From: Hypholoma sublateritium FD-334 SS-4
Taxonomy: Eukaryota > Basidiomycota > Agaricomycetes > Agaricales > Strophariaceae
Assembly: GCA_000827495.1 (NCBI GenBank)
Contig: KN817569.1
Span: forward strand, 62,001 to 126,000
Direction: 5' to 3'
DNA: 64,000 nt
In this document: in pieces, positions 62,701 through 64,000 of the stretch
How positions within the stretch are numbered: position 1 is the stretch's first letter
Layout: each line of letters starts with the position of its first letter
Position numbers and translations under genes: made by a program
Notes under the pieces: model-generated
What the model was told of the DNA's origin: nothing
Database searches by the model: none
What the model saw: the letters and a program-made list of their open reading frames with translations, nothing else

Positions 62701-64000
62701 CAGAATCATGAAGGAGATCAGTGCATGCACACAATTTGCCATGCTTGAGTCCAAGGTGCACCGCGACAGTGCCACTTTGAGCATTCAATAAAAGCGTGAG
62801 AAGGCGGGTTTCAAATCGTTGTTCCCACGGTTAGGTAGTGGCAACGCATTCAAATTTCATTTGGTACTTGTTCTTAACTTGTTCAATATTTTTCTCCACC
62901 ACATACCCGTATATGAATCATATAAAGTGAACACATACTCACCGCTGCGTCGCAGAAAGCCTGACGGACTGCAAAACATTAACCGACTTCGCAAGCTCTT
63001 GCGAAATTGCAAACACAAGAACGCAAGTCGCAATTCCCCGCCCACCCCTCCGCCGGAGTATCAATCGGTACACGCTGCAGGGAGACGAGTGTTTCAGTTT
63101 CAATTTATTCAACCGCCTTGAACGTTAGAATATATACTTGAGCGCGTCGCCTACTCTCCAGTCATACTTTACTTTACTTCCAATATTTTCTTTGAGACTA
63201 TTTGCCTCGTATCCTCAACCGGCTCTCAGGCACAATCAGCTACTAGTACAATCATATATGTATCTGAGTCTTCGTACCTTGTGGAACTATATTCTTGACC
63301 TTTTTGCGCCTCGTGTCTAGATTCTTGCCTGAAAACATGCGAAGGCGTGTCAATACAGCTCCCTTACAGTCAAATTCAACAAAAAAAAACGGCCATTTAA
63401 TATATGTAAATATAGTAGTGACAGAGCGGATTACAGTACATACATCGGTGTCCCATTCCACTGGTACTCCGGAAAGAGCCGGAAAGCCAGGCTGTTGAAC
63501 GCTGAACTTTGCTAATAATTTTACGCTGACTTGGTAACAATTCTGATCTGCGGTATTTTTAAAAATTAGACGAACCGTCGTAGCGAACGACGCAGTCTTG
63601 TCCTTGGGAAATTGGTGCACTTACAGACTTACCCCGGCAGGCCTGCTCATCATCGATATTGCTTGCCGATACGGACTCCAAAACATGTGCGTTGTATTGA
63701 TCATGTACAATCGAACCTCTTTCTGACCTGGAGATAGCACATTCGTTTGTTCGCTTGAGTTTACCCTGAATGTAATAAAAATTGGTTTTGGGCAATATAT
63801 CAGTCGCTTCGAGTCTTTTCGAGTCCTCAGTTGGGAATTTCTATTTACATAAGGATCTTACTTATATTTACACAGGTCAGGGCTAAGCTGAGCGCTGAGA
63901 GTTTGGTGCATTCAGATTTATTCCCATCTATACGCCTGTACGTACTCGTTGAAAGCCAAATCATCAGTTACGGTTAGCCCGGACCTTGTCTACTATAATA
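59751..64000. other. 4.25-kb stretch without a supportable gene, to the window edge
   Basis: After the Hsp70 3' untranslated region the DNA becomes AT-richer and open frames are short and unlinked. I looked for B-box/T-loop patterns of tRNA genes, long terminal or inverted repeats and transposase or reverse-transcriptase motifs and saw none. A GCCCGGGC-centred sequence occurs twice (AAGCCCGGGCT at about 60222 and 60948). On the minus strand near the right edge (about 63860-63240), two adjoining open segments could be exons of a gene entering from outside the window, but no family motif supports this. Confidence 0.4.

Noticed and set aside
63240..63860. Minus-strand segments of 78 and 122 codons that could be exons of an edge gene
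   Set aside because: They could be joined by a plausible short intron, but no start, no family motif and AT-rich context; kept only as a note on the last region.

Overview
The window looks like nuclear DNA of a filamentous basidiomycete, most likely an Agaricomycete. Genes are interrupted by many short introns of about 45-60 bases with GT...AG ends. They sit close together on alternating strands as divergent or convergent pairs. The recognisable products are eukaryotic and fungal in character (SSB-type Hsp70, TRP2, SEC66, CBP4, the fungal form of aprataxin). I see no operons, no intact mobile element, no rRNA or tRNA gene and no CRISPR array. The species assignment is inference.

Left part (0-20.4 kb), moderate GC and gene-dense: a GYP7-type Rab GAP, aprataxin/HNT3, a Gfo/Idh/MocA-type oxidoreductase, SPC24, the CAF-1 large subunit, the RFC2 (human RFC4) clamp-loader subunit, ribosome-associated Hsp70 SSB, mitochondrial ribosomal protein uS2m, anthranilate synthase component I (TRP2) and SHQ1. 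Four of the first six act in DNA repair, chromosome segregation, chromatin assembly or DNA replication. CAF-1 and RFC2 share a 207-bp divergent promoter with two ACGCGT boxes.

Middle part (20.4-33.7 kb): a block rich in G, C and CpG, with two gene-poor stretches (20.4-24.4 and 29.2-33.7 kb) around three very GC-rich genes: an SLC35F6-like membrane transporter, an arrestin-domain protein and the small complex III assembly factor CBP4. The gene-poor stretches carry palindromes, G-quadruplex motifs, a 4 x 15 bp repeat and a diverged roughly 200-bp tandem duplication.

Right-centre (33.7-44 kb): phosphatidylinositol synthase, then one gene of 8.6 kb on the minus strand. It encodes a very long low-complexity protein (about 2,700-2,800 residues by my exon joining) with an Arg/Glu/Gln-rich coiled-coil core. 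This is the least explained gene here and the best candidate for undescribed biology.

Right part (44.9-59.8 kb), rising again in GC: a USP7-type deubiquitinase, SEC66, mitochondrial citrate synthase, an unrecognised protein with a Pro/Gly-rich 11-residue repeat, a PP2A B56 regulatory subunit and a cytosolic SSA-type Hsp70 whose promoter has heat-shock elements. The last 4.25 kb are AT-richer and I found no gene there.

Coordinates of coding features run from start codon to stop codon and include introns. Introns were placed by eye from GT/AG signals and reading frame, so internal exon edges are less certain than gene identity.
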